Assembly (NCBI RefSeq): GCF_052065755.1
Contig: NZ_JBQHTK010000007.1
Location: 62,001 to 126,000 of the forward strand
From: Allocoprococcus sp004560705
Lineage (GTDB): Bacteria; Bacillota; Clostridia; Lachnospirales; Lachnospiraceae
Direction: 5' to 3'
Length of the DNA stretch: 64,000 bases
A program made the translations under genes and the position numbers. Positions within the stretch are counted from its first letter, which is position 1. Every line of letters begins with the position of its first letter. Under the pieces are notes generated by a model. It made no database searches and had not been told where the DNA came from. It worked only from the letters and a program-made list of their open reading frames with translations. Below are positions 45,906-53,092 of the stretch, one piece after another.

Positions 45906-45954
45906 GACCTTCCGTCGATCCGGTTCTGTACCGGCTGTGCGGAAGGAGAAACGT

Positions 45955-46245
45955 ATGTATTTTGACGCAAAAGAGTTTGGTAAGAGACTTCACGATGTTC
46001 GCACTTCCCGTGGCATTACGCAGGAGGAACTGGCGGTTCGCCTGGGCCTGGCAAGCAAGCAGCATGTCAGCCGCATGGAGAACGGTGAACGCAGCTGCTC
46101 TATTGACTTGCTGATTGAACTGTCCTGCATCCTCCATGTCAGCACGGATTATCTTCTGATGGGCAGCGAGCCAAGCAAAGAGGAAGTCAAAAATGATCTT
46201 CTTAGTATTATTTCGGAGCTGTCTACGATTGCGAAAAAAATCTAA
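45955..46245 (+). CDS. XRE-family transcriptional regulator
   Basis: This 96-residue HTH protein has GKRLHDVRTSRGITQEELAVRLGLASKQHVSRMENGE at its core (a canonical XRE domain) and a short C-terminal helix. GGAAGGAG lies 5-6 bases before ATG 45955; a longer frame from 45790 reads through the RNA structure and is rejected. It may be the second regulator of the element and a possible target of the protease at 44750. Confidence 0.85.
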   Translation: MYFDAKEFGKRLHDVRTSRGITQEELAVRLGLASKQHVSRMENGERSCSIDLLIELSCILHVSTDYLLMGSEPSKEEVKNDLLSIISELSTIAKKI

Positions 46246-46507
46246 AAAGCATTAGGCGCAATATAACTGCTGACGGCGTAGAATCATGGTGGCTATCTTG
46301 GTGGATACCTTGATGGGTGTCATCCTCTAAGTTATCATGGGTTGCGTCATAGGACTTATCATTGGCTGTACCCATGATAGAGTGAGCATGAGTGATTTGA
46401 GCACCCTCACTGCCGTGGGCAATAAGGTGGATACAAAGATTCAAAACTGTGTGTGGGATGTCCGGCGATTTATCTTGCTCACTAACTTGGTCATTGACTA
46501 AGTTTTT
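46246..46507. other. Gene-poor stretch with a short membrane-like frame
   Basis: No convincing gene is seen. A rightward frame at 46337-46501 could encode 54 residues starting MGCVIGLIIGC, a membrane-like start, and it continues upstream through a TAA (46328-46330) into MVAILVDTLMGVIL at 46286. No good ribosome site precedes either ATG. It may be a decayed small membrane-protein gene. Confidence 0.3.
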
Positions 46508-46699
46508 CTAACTAAGTTGGTAATTTACATTTTTCAAGATGACTCTGAAATCTGTTGCCGTTGAGAAAATTTTCGGATTATATGCCGCTGTATATCCAGG
46601 CGGCTTTTCGGTTTCCCTGACGATTTTGCGTAGGCCGCTTCCATGACGCTCCATGTATTTCATGCGGTGGAACGGGTCAGCAATCACAGGGCTTGCCAT
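46508..46699 (-). pseudogene. Remnant of an ATP-binding (AlbA/RecG-like) protein gene
   Basis: On the minus strand about 63 residues survive that match the C-terminal part of Schlafen/AlbA-type ATP-binding proteins: SPVIADPFHRMKYMERHGSGLRK, close to the usual NPLIADxFHRxGYxExxGSG. Everything upstream of residue 1 of this fragment is unrelated. It is a truncated gene left by rearrangement at this junction, directly upstream of the AAA ATPase gene. Confidence 0.6.
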
Positions 46700-46745
46700 A
46701 TTGAACGGATACTTTTTAGTGTCAAAAGCAAATCGGAAAATAAAA

Positions 46746-46786
46746 ACGGAAAATCCGTTGATATTTCCTGATTTGCGGCGTATAAT
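46746..46786 (+). promoter_or_regulatory. Promoter and inverted repeat of the AAA ATPase operon
   Basis: TTGATA (46758) and TATAAT (46781) are exactly 17 bases apart. The -35 box touches a perfect inverted repeat, ACGGA-AAA-TCCGT (46746-46758). The word GAAAATAAAAACG occurs on both sides of the promoter, near 46736 and 46797. This suggests a regulator-binding site. Confidence 0.7.
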
Positions 46787-46838
46787 AAGATTATAAGAAA
46801 ATAAAAACGAAAAAACTGTTTTTAGAGGAGGACTACCT

Positions 46839-47990
46839 ATGAAAATACTCCGCATCACCGCACAAGGACTCCCATTATTCAAAAAAGACTTGGATATTTG
46901 CTTTTATACGCAGCAACGTGTTTGCGAAGAGGACAAAGATAGTCTTTACCGTTTGACGGATAACTACTATCTCCACTCTGCCTGTGCTTTCATTGGAATT
47001 AACGCATCTGGCAAGACCTCGGTATTAAAGGTCATTAGCTTGGCCTTAAATATTGTGAAAAATGAGCCCATCAATCATGTGGAGGCAAAAAGCATTCTTG
47101 GCGGAGCGAAGAATGCTACAATCCGCACATATTTTTATGATAAGCGCAGCTACGTCTGCTGCTTGGAAACTGTAATTGCAGCAAAGAAGTCGAAAACAGG
47201 GGAATATATGTATTCGATTCTGTCTGAAAGCCTTTGGGAAAAACCAATTGCAACCGTTAAGTCGAAAAAGTATCTGACAGATTTTACAGGAATGAAGCCT
47301 GTAGAGCAGCGCAATAGCGATGAAGCATACCTTTCTGATGATGTCAGCTTTGTCATTGCACATAATAAAAAAGCGAATGATACAGTGGAAATATTCAGCC
47401 TGCTTTCCTATACGAATGTGAATGTGCTTCCATTTACCGAAGATATTCCATTGGAGGTAATTGCATTTCTCGATCCGACCATTGAGAAATTGTGTTTTGA
47501 ACAGACAGAGGGAAAAACATTTATCCACTTGAAGTTTAAGGATGAAGAAGAGATTATCCTGAATAATGCGGCAGACCTTGAGCAGTATCTGTCCTCTGGT
47601 ACGATTAAGGGTATTATTACATTCTCGATGGTAAAGGAAGTTCTTCATTCAGGTGGTTATCTTCTGGTAGATGAAATAGAGAATCATTTCAACAAGGAAA
47701 TTGTAACGACCTTAGTGCGCTTCTTTATGGACAGCCGACTGAACAAAAATGGCGGAACGCTTATTTTCACTACGCATTATCCGGAACTGCTGGACGAATA
47801 TGACCGAAATGACGGAATTTGTATCGTTAGAAACCGTAATGGCATTACAGCAGAAAATCTGAGCTATATATTGAAACGTAATGATATTAAAAAGAGTGAT
47901 GCTTACCAGAGCGGCTTCCTTGAGGGAACAACGCCAGCATATGAAGCGTATATGCGCTTGAAGAAAAGCCTGGCTGCTTCAATCAATTAA
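46839..47990 (+). CDS. AAA family ATPase of an abortive-infection-like pair
   Basis: This 383-residue ATPase is of the AAA_15/ABC-like class. Walker A is GINASGKTS with Lys59; Walker B is LLVDEIENHFN with Asp278 and Glu279; and TTHYPELLD carries the switch His. The insertion between the two halves is large, as in OLD- and RloA-type proteins. A strong promoter precedes it. The gene after it encodes a Toprim-like partner, and such ATPase/Toprim pairs (PARIS, OLD, RloAB-like) are anti-phage systems. The exact subtype is not settled. Confidence 0.8.
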   Translation: MKILRITAQGLPLFKKDLDICFYTQQRVCEEDKDSLYRLTDNYYLHSACAFIGINASGKTSVLKVISLALNIVKNEPINHVEAKSILGGAKNATIRTYFYDKRSYVCCLETVIAAKKSKTGEYMYSILSESLWEKPIATVKSKKYLTDFTGMKPVEQRNSDEAYLSDDVSFVIAHNKKANDTVEIFSLLSYTNVNVLPFTEDIPLEVIAFLDPTIEKLCFEQTEGKTFIHLKFKDEEEIILNNAADLEQYLSSGTIKGIITFSMVKEVLHSGGYLLVDEIENHFNKEIVTTLVRFFMDSRLNKNGGTLIFTTHYPELLDEYDRNDGICIVRNRNGITAENLSYILKRNDIKKSDAYQSGFLEGTTPAYEAYMRLKKSLAASIN

Positions 47991-48002
47991 GGAGGCGGCA
48001 GA

Positions 48003-48521
48003 ATGGAATTAGCAAAATACAAGGCGTGTATATGTGAAGGCTCTGCCGAAGAAGCTATTATCGACATACTGGTTGATAATGATCTTCTGATTTTCAACAG
48101 AGAAGAAATGTTGGAAGAACGTGTCATCCGTTGCAGAAGTGCTAAACGATTCGAGGAGCGATACTTACGGAAAGGATTCGATGAGCAGATTTCTGTGATA
48201 CGGATTTTGGATTCTCGCAGAGAGGAATTTCGATTGAGTAAAGCATATGAGCAGAAAATTGACGTGGTAAATGTCATTACTGCTCCAGAAATTGAAATGC
48301 TGATTATTCATGCGGAAGGAGCATATGATCAGTTTAAGCGTTCTGGAAAAAAACCAAGCGAATTTTGTAAAATAAATCTTCGGATGCATGATGTGAAGTC
48401 GTATGATTTTGTGAAGCAGTATTTCAGTAATCCTCAGCTCTTGGTGAAAGCCATAAAAGAGTATCGCAGAACAGCAAATATCCCCAAAGGAGAATACAGC
48501 TTGTCTGATTTGCTGAGATGA
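48003..48521 (+). CDS. Toprim-like partner of the AAA ATPase
   Basis: This 172-residue protein begins MELAKYKACICEGSAEEAII; the Cys-Glu-Gly pattern with Glu12 is how RloB/OLD-type Toprim domains start. RILDSRREE near 60-70 may supply the later acidic position, but a clean DxD is not seen. It starts 12 bases after the ATPase stop behind GGAGG. It would be the effector nuclease of the pair. Family assignment is inferred from the start motif and the partner. Confidence 0.6.
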   Translation: MELAKYKACICEGSAEEAIIDILVDNDLLIFNREEMLEERVIRCRSAKRFEERYLRKGFDEQISVIRILDSRREEFRLSKAYEQKIDVVNVITAPEIEMLIIHAEGAYDQFKRSGKKPSEFCKINLRMHDVKSYDFVKQYFSNPQLLVKAIKEYRRTANIPKGEYSLSDLLR

Positions 48522-48617
48522 GCGTTGCTTTTTTGATGCATTGGCCGTGACTCAAATGGTCACCAGGAGATAAACGGGTACCAGTTTATAGAAAACAGAA
48601 TAGAATCGTCTTTGATG

Positions 48618-48648
48618 CCTCGTTGGGAAACCAACGGGGTATTTTTTT
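48618..48648 (+). terminator. GAAA-capped terminator after the ATPase operon
   Basis: CCTCGTTGG and CCAACGGGG form a 9-bp stem with one G-U pair around a GAAA tetraloop, followed by seven T. It separates the ATPase operon from the RNA candidate. Confidence 0.85.
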
Positions 48649-48660
48649 GCCTCAATCCGG

Positions 48661-49130
48661 CTGTATAGAACACTGGAAAAGTCAAAACGAACCGTATGTA
48701 GTCCTGCAAGGACAACCAAAGTGCGCCTACGAGGCCAACGCGAAACCGGAGGATTCTTGTTAAACTTACTTTGTAAGGACGAAAGTCCGGATGTCCCTTG
48801 AAAACTGAATACTCATTCTTCAGGTACATTCCTGTTTGGTCGAGCCTTAGACTGCACGCCATGAAGCCCATCGGGGCGATAGCGGTTTCGCAGAAGCAAA
48901 TGCCGGATTGCAACCGGCGGCGGTGTTAAAGCCGGACAGGGACAATGATACTTCCGTAATTCGCGGTCCGGCCATAAGGAAGGCGGGATGGTTAAATTCC
49001 AATGGAGCAGTGAAGCACACTGCCGCCTGTGAGAAATCCTACATCTCTGGGGTGATAAGAAAAAGTACAGAGAAACCATATTTTCAGAAAGCGCTGCCGG
49101 ATGCTGTATCAGCATGATACCTGGCAGGCT
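48661..49130 (+). ncRNA. Large structured RNA candidate before the MazF-like gene
   Basis: About 470 bases lack a credible gene but hold many perfect local stems: GTCCT/AGGAC (48701), GGAC-GAAA-GTCC (48777), GCCGG/CCGGC (48902), GCCGGAC/GTCCGGC (48931 with 48966), AGGCGG/CCGCCT (48981 with 49023), GCAGTG/CACTGC (49007) and a nested CTGCC...GGCAG enclosing ATGCTG/CAGCAT (49094-49127). GNRA loops and coaxial arrangement look like a folded RNA. It is in the size class of the ornate ROOL/GOLLD RNAs, but I cannot match it to one. Confidence 0.5.
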
Positions 49131-49169
49131 TTATCCATATCAGTGTATGGAGATTGGAGACAACAGCAT

Positions 49170-49592
49170 ATGAAAGAAAACTGGGTTTATCGGCGAGGTG
49201 ATTTATATCTCGCCAATCTCGGTGTTCCGGTCGGATCAAAGCAGGGCGGTGTTCGTCCTGTTGTGGTTCTTCAGAATGATGTCGGTAATTATTATGCGCC
49301 GACGATCACGATTGCTCCGCTGACATCGAAAATTGAGAAGAAGCGAAAACAGCCAACGCATTTCTTTCTCCGTAAAGCAAAGGGACTGGCAAAACCGTCT
49401 ATGGTATTGGCAGAACAGCTCGACACCTGCGACAAGATATGCGTGATTCGCTATCTTGGGCGGGTAAGTAAGGGGCAGATGCGTGGGATTGATGAAGCAG
49501 TAAGGATTCAACTTGGATATTACATTCCGGAACAAGCAGAGAAAAAAAGACAGGGCAAATGCCGAAAGGATGGCGAAGAAGGCGATGGATAA
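49170..49592 (+). CDS. MazF/PemK-type endoribonuclease toxin
   Basis: This 140-residue protein is a MazF-fold mRNA interferase. RRGDLYLANLGVPVGSKQGGVRPVVVLQND is the characteristic start, and TITIAPLTSKIEKKRKQPTHFFL and LAEQLDTCDKICVIRYLGRV follow. I chose ATG 49170 with GGAGA 9 bases upstream. The last 20 residues are a charged extension that overlaps the next gene by 23 bases. No protein antitoxin gene is visible on either side, which is unusual for this family. Confidence 0.88.
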   Translation: MKENWVYRRGDLYLANLGVPVGSKQGGVRPVVVLQNDVGNYYAPTITIAPLTSKIEKKRKQPTHFFLRKAKGLAKPSMVLAEQLDTCDKICVIRYLGRVSKGQMRGIDEAVRIQLGYYIPEQAEKKRQGKCRKDGEEGDG

Positions 49593-49815
49593 ACTGATTA
49601 CAAGGAAAGAAGCAGCCAGTATACTGGGAATCAGCGTAAAAACACTGGATGCTGCAAGAACAGACGGTTTGATCTCATATGTTCAGTATGTGGAAAACGG
49701 CTGCGTTTATTTCACGGAAGTGGGGATTCAGGAGTACATTGCAAAATGTACGCACCGTGCAAAACCGATGGAACGTGCTGCGACATATCGCAAACCTCGA
49801 AGCTTTCGGCGGTGA
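49570..49815 (+). CDS. Excisionase-like HTH protein
   Basis: This 81-residue basic protein has an HTH_17-type domain (LITRKEAASILGISVKTLDAAR) and a wing (YVQYVENGCVYFT). It precedes the first integrase gene by 71 bases, which is the classical position of an excisionase. The start is uncertain: ATG 49570 and ATG 49585 both have a purine-rich stretch closer than ideal. Confidence 0.7.
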   Translation: MAKKAMDKLITRKEAASILGISVKTLDAARTDGLISYVQYVENGCVYFTEVGIQEYIAKCTHRAKPMERAATYRKPRSFRR

Positions 49816-49886
49816 AAATCGACATCGTTGAGTATGGACGATGAATCCGCAATAATGAAAGCATCAACAGGATTGGAGGTAATGAT

Positions 49887-51095
49887 ATGGCGGCAAGAAG
49901 AATGATGCTTCCCGATTATGGTACGGTGAGTATGAAGGGAACGCAATATTATCGAACCCGTGTAACAGATCAGCAGGGACGGCGGGTTTCCTTATATGCA
50001 AGAACGAGAGAGGAACTGTACCAGAAGGAACAGGAAGCGATCCAGCAGATTGAGAACAAGACGTATCGCCGCAGTACACCTACAGTAGAGGAGTATTGCG
50101 AGAAATGGCTGCTGATGCAGTCGGCACAGATCAGGATGACAACGCTGATTGACTATACATCGAAAGTGAAGAACTACATCATCAAGCCATTGGGCGATAT
50201 GCATATGGGAGATGTAACAGCAGATGACATTCGCCTGGCACTGTTGGCGGCATCGAAAAAGTCGGCATCCGTGTACAAATCAGTGAATGTTCTATATAAG
50301 TGTATTTTCACGGCAGCCATGGAGAGTAAGATCATTGATGAGAATCCGACCATCTATCTGAAGAAGAATGTGGGCGGGATTCCCCAGAAGGACCGTCTCC
50401 CGCTTACGGATGAGCAGGTGGATAAGCTGCTGGATGCCATTTACGGCTTACCGCCGTATGTGTTCGTGATGCTGGGGCTGTACGCAGGATTGCGGAGAGA
50501 AGAAATCCTCGGACTTCAATGGGATTCGGTGTATCTTGATTGCGAGGCTCCGTACCTTACCGTTCGGAGAGCCTGGCATACGGAGCATAATCGTCCGGTG
50601 ATTCTGACAGAGTTGAAAACAAAGGCAGCGCATCGGAATGTCCCTCTGCCGGACAATCTTCTGGAATGTCTGAAAGAGGCGAAGAAGACATCGACATCGG
50701 ATTTTGTGGTTGCAAACCGGGATGGAGACCCGTTGTCCTATACGCAGTTCAAGAGATTATGGCAGTATATCGTAACCCGTACCACCAAGGAACGCTGCTA
50801 TTATCGCTATGAAGATGGCAAGAGGGTGAAGCATACGGTGAAGCCGGTTCTGGGGCAAAAGGCAGCACACAATGGAAATGTGGTTTACAGTCTGGACTTT
50901 GAGGTGACTCCGCATCAGCTGCGGCACACCTACATTACGAATCTGATTCATGCTTCGGTTGATCCGAAGACGGTTCAGTATCTTGCCGGTCATGAAAGCA
51001 GCAAGATCACCATGGATATTTACGCCAAGGTGAAATATAATCGCCCAGAGCAGCTCGCAGGAGTGCTGGAAGATGCTTTTGCATCGTGGGATTAA
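49887..51095 (+). CDS. int: Tyrosine recombinase/integrase, first copy
   Basis: This 402-residue integrase cuts and joins the element ends. The N-terminal part is an AP2-like arm-binding domain (YGTVSMKGTQYYRTRVTD), followed by a SAM-like core-binding domain. Catalytic residues are Arg203 (GLRREE), His343 and Arg346 (HQLRH), and Tyr379 in MDIYAKV. A GGAGG site precedes ATG 49887. A terminator separates it from a second, similar integrase gene. Confidence 0.94.
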   Translation: MAARRMMLPDYGTVSMKGTQYYRTRVTDQQGRRVSLYARTREELYQKEQEAIQQIENKTYRRSTPTVEEYCEKWLLMQSAQIRMTTLIDYTSKVKNYIIKPLGDMHMGDVTADDIRLALLAASKKSASVYKSVNVLYKCIFTAAMESKIIDENPTIYLKKNVGGIPQKDRLPLTDEQVDKLLDAIYGLPPYVFVMLGLYAGLRREEILGLQWDSVYLDCEAPYLTVRRAWHTEHNRPVILTELKTKAAHRNVPLPDNLLECLKEAKKTSTSDFVVANRDGDPLSYTQFKRLWQYIVTRTTKERCYYRYEDGKRVKHTVKPVLGQKAAHNGNVVYSLDFEVTPHQLRHTYITNLIHASVDPKTVQYLAGHESSKITMDIYAKVKYNRPEQLAGVLEDAFASWD

Positions 51096-51116
51096 GAGTA
51101 AATCAGAAAAAACTTG

Positions 51117-51149
51117 GGGCAGGGATGGTCAAAAATCCCTGCCCTTTTT
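51117..51149 (+). terminator. Terminator between the two integrase genes
   Basis: GGGCAGGGAT and ATCCCTGCCC form a perfect 10-bp stem around 8 bases, followed by TTTTT. It means the second integrase needs its own promoter or read-through. Confidence 0.9.
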
Positions 51150-51242
51150 ACATACATTCGACATCCTTGAAGGAAGTGGTGTACGTCATGATAATAAGAG
51201 TAGCAACACCCAATGTATGAAGATAGACGAGGAGGAGAACAC

Positions 51243-52454
51243 ATGGCTAAAGGAAAAAAGCGCCCTGCTGAACTTCCGGAATACGGAACAGTGATGATGA
51301 AGGGGGTACAGTATTACCGCACCCGGATTACAGATGCAGACGGAAAGAGAGTGGCGATTTATGGGCTGACACGCGAAGAATTATATGACCGGGTGGAAGA
51401 TGCCCAGAAGAAAATTGCAGAAGTGGTTTTCCACAGAGAGAATCCGACCGTGGAGGAGTACTGCGAAAAATGGCTGCTGATGCGGTCTGGAACGGTAAGA
51501 ACCAATACGTTGGAGGGATACGAGCGGATGGTGAATCGGTACATCGTGGGGCCGATTGGACAGATGTATATGGATGAGGTGACCACAGATGACCTGCGGC
51601 TGCTGATGGTTCCGCTATCAAAAGGTTCTTCCGGAATGTATGGCCAGCTCAATATGCTGATTAAGAACATTTTTAATTCGGCAGAAGAGAGCAAGGTGAT
51701 CAAAGAAAATCCATCCAAAACGATTTGTGCAAGAGGCGGAAAGCCTGCGAAACGGCGCGAAGCTTTGACGGATGAACAGACTGCCATTTTGCTGGATAGC
51801 ATTCGTGAGCTTCCACCGTATGTTTTCGTGATGATCGGCTTGTACGCGGGACTGCGTAGAGAAGAGATTCTCGGATTGAAATGGGACTGTGTATTCCTGG
51901 ATGAAAAAACGCCGTACATTTCCGTAAGGCGTGCATGGCATGTGGAAGGCGGTGCGCCGGTAGTCAACACACTTTTGAAGACTCCGGCAGCGAAGCGAGA
52001 TGTTCCGATTCCCAAATGCCTGGTAGCCTGTCTCAAGGAAGCAAGGGAAAAATCAGAATCGGAATATGTGATCTCGAATTCGAAGGGAACTGTTTTGACG
52101 GAAACACAGTTTGTGAGGGTCTGGAAGTACATAACAGTTCGTTCTACCGCAGAACGCTGTTATTACACCTATGTAAATGGACAGTCCATCAAGCATAGAA
52201 TAAAGCCAAGGCTTGGTGAGCATCAGCCGAACAATCCCAAGCTGGTGTATACGATGGACTTCAAGGTGACTCCGCACATGCTGCGGCACACCTACATCAC
52301 CAATCTGATTTACAAAGGTGTTGATCCTAAGACGGTGCAGTATCTGGCAGGCCATGAGAACAGCAAAACGACTATGGACATCTATGCGAAAGTCAAGTAT
52401 AATAAACCTGAAGAATTGAGCAGCGTTGTGAATGCAGCATTCGGGCTGCGTTAA
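51243..52454 (+). CDS. int: Tyrosine recombinase/integrase, second copy
   Basis: This 403-residue integrase is a diverged sister of the upstream copy, with the same domain plan: an AP2-like start (YGTVMMKGVQYYRTRITD), core-binding domain, then Arg205 (GLRREE), His345 and Arg348 (HMLRH) and Tyr381. I used ATG 51243 with GAGGAGG upstream; an earlier in-frame start at 51213 adds an unconserved leader. It is the last gene of the element. The close similarity suggests duplication or capture from a related element. Confidence 0.93.
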   Translation: MAKGKKRPAELPEYGTVMMKGVQYYRTRITDADGKRVAIYGLTREELYDRVEDAQKKIAEVVFHRENPTVEEYCEKWLLMRSGTVRTNTLEGYERMVNRYIVGPIGQMYMDEVTTDDLRLLMVPLSKGSSGMYGQLNMLIKNIFNSAEESKVIKENPSKTICARGGKPAKRREALTDEQTAILLDSIRELPPYVFVMIGLYAGLRREEILGLKWDCVFLDEKTPYISVRRAWHVEGGAPVVNTLLKTPAAKRDVPIPKCLVACLKEAREKSESEYVISNSKGTVLTETQFVRVWKYITVRSTAERCYYTYVNGQSIKHRIKPRLGEHQPNNPKLVYTMDFKVTPHMLRHTYITNLIYKGVDPKTVQYLAGHENSKTTMDIYAKVKYNKPEELSSVVNAAFGLR

Positions 52455-52620
52455 ACGGCACCAAAAATTTCGCGATTTCGTGGGTTTACCTATGGGTTTA
52501 CTGAGAGAGGAAAGCCCGAAAAACCGCATGAATACTGGTCTTTTTGGATCAAGGTCAGGTGAATACGGTCTCAAAGCAGCTCGTCGCGCTCCGCAGTTCA
52601 GCAAGCGATAATTTGGAACG
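52455..52620. other. Probable right attachment region of the ICE
   Basis: The region directly after the last integrase gene should hold attR. GGGTTTAC occurs twice 12 bases apart (52482 and 52494), a possible recombinase-binding repeat, and ATTTCGCGATTTCG lies beside it. The exact crossover point cannot be named without the left end. Confidence 0.45.
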
Positions 52621-52704
52621 AAGCGACAACGAGAGAAAACAAAGTTTTCTCGAGTTTGTTTCAAGCGACAACGAGAGAAAACAAAGTTTTCTCGAGTTTG
52701 TTTC
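52621..52704. repeat. Two perfect 42-bp tandem repeats
   Basis: The unit AAGCGACAACGAGAGAAAAC plus 22 further bases is repeated head to tail (52621-52662 and 52663-52704). Each unit contains GAGAAAAC-AAA-GTTTTCTC, a short hairpin. It lies between the probable attachment region and the chromosomal genes. Confidence 0.85.
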
Positions 52705-52726
52705 AAAGATATCAAAAGAATTTTGT

Positions 52727-52756
52727 CCCGGAAGCAATTGTGCTTCCGGGATTTCT
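52727..52756 (+). terminator. Hairpin near the ICE/chromosome junction
   Basis: CCCGGAAGCA and TGCTTCCGGG pair perfectly over 10 bp around ATTG. The following bases are T-rich (ATTTCTT). It may be a bidirectional terminator of an interrupted chromosomal gene. Confidence 0.55.
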
Positions 52757-52805
52757 TCATATTTGGTCAGATCATTGACCGTAGATTCAATTATTCTTCA
52801 AACAG

Positions 52806-53071
52806 GTCACTTCGGTCCGTTTCGCAGAATGACCTTAACTTCAAAAAATCAAAAACAAGTCACCCCCCGACGTCGATGAAGGATGACCGCAATTCTAAGA
52901 AATCAAAAACAAGTCACCCTCGACGTCGAAGAAGGATGACTGTAATTCCAAGAAATCAAAAACAAGTCACCCTCGACGTCGAAGAAGGATGACCGCAATT
53001 CTAAGAAATCAAAAACAAGTCACCTTCGACGTCGATGAAGGATGACTGTAATTCCAAGAAATCAGATATAA
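52806..53071. repeat. Five tandem repeats of about 53 bp
   Basis: Units start at 52806, 52859, 52913, 52966 and 53019, with lengths of 53, 54, 53, 53 and 53 bases. Each begins GTCAC, holds the palindrome CGACGTCG (degenerate in the first unit) and GGATGAC, and ends in the word AAATCAAAAACAA, changed in the last unit. GTCAC and GGATGAC can pair imperfectly. There are no unique spacers, so it is not a CRISPR array. The next gene starts 22 bases after the last unit. Confidence 0.85.
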
Positions 53072-53092
53072 GTCAATAGTAGGAGAAAAGAT

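Noticed and set aside
45790..45954. N-terminal extension of the XRE regulator
   Set aside because: It reads through a hairpin and terminator; ATG 45955 has a good ribosome site and starts right at the HTH domain.
48813..49117. Short frames on both strands in the RNA candidate (for example 48908-49117)
   Set aside because: No ribosome sites, unusual composition and stems running through them; no similarity to antitoxins.
48661..49592. Type III toxin-antitoxin (RNA antitoxin with ToxN-like toxin)
   Set aside because: The toxin is a plain MazF/PemK form and the upstream RNA lacks the short tandem repeats of known type III antitoxins. A looser RNA control is still possible.
52544..52992. Frames of 89-111 residues across the repeat arrays
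   Set aside because: They are products of the tandem repeats, with repeated peptide units and no start signals.
52806..53071. CRISPR array
   Set aside because: The repeats are contiguous with no unique spacers, and no cas genes are present.
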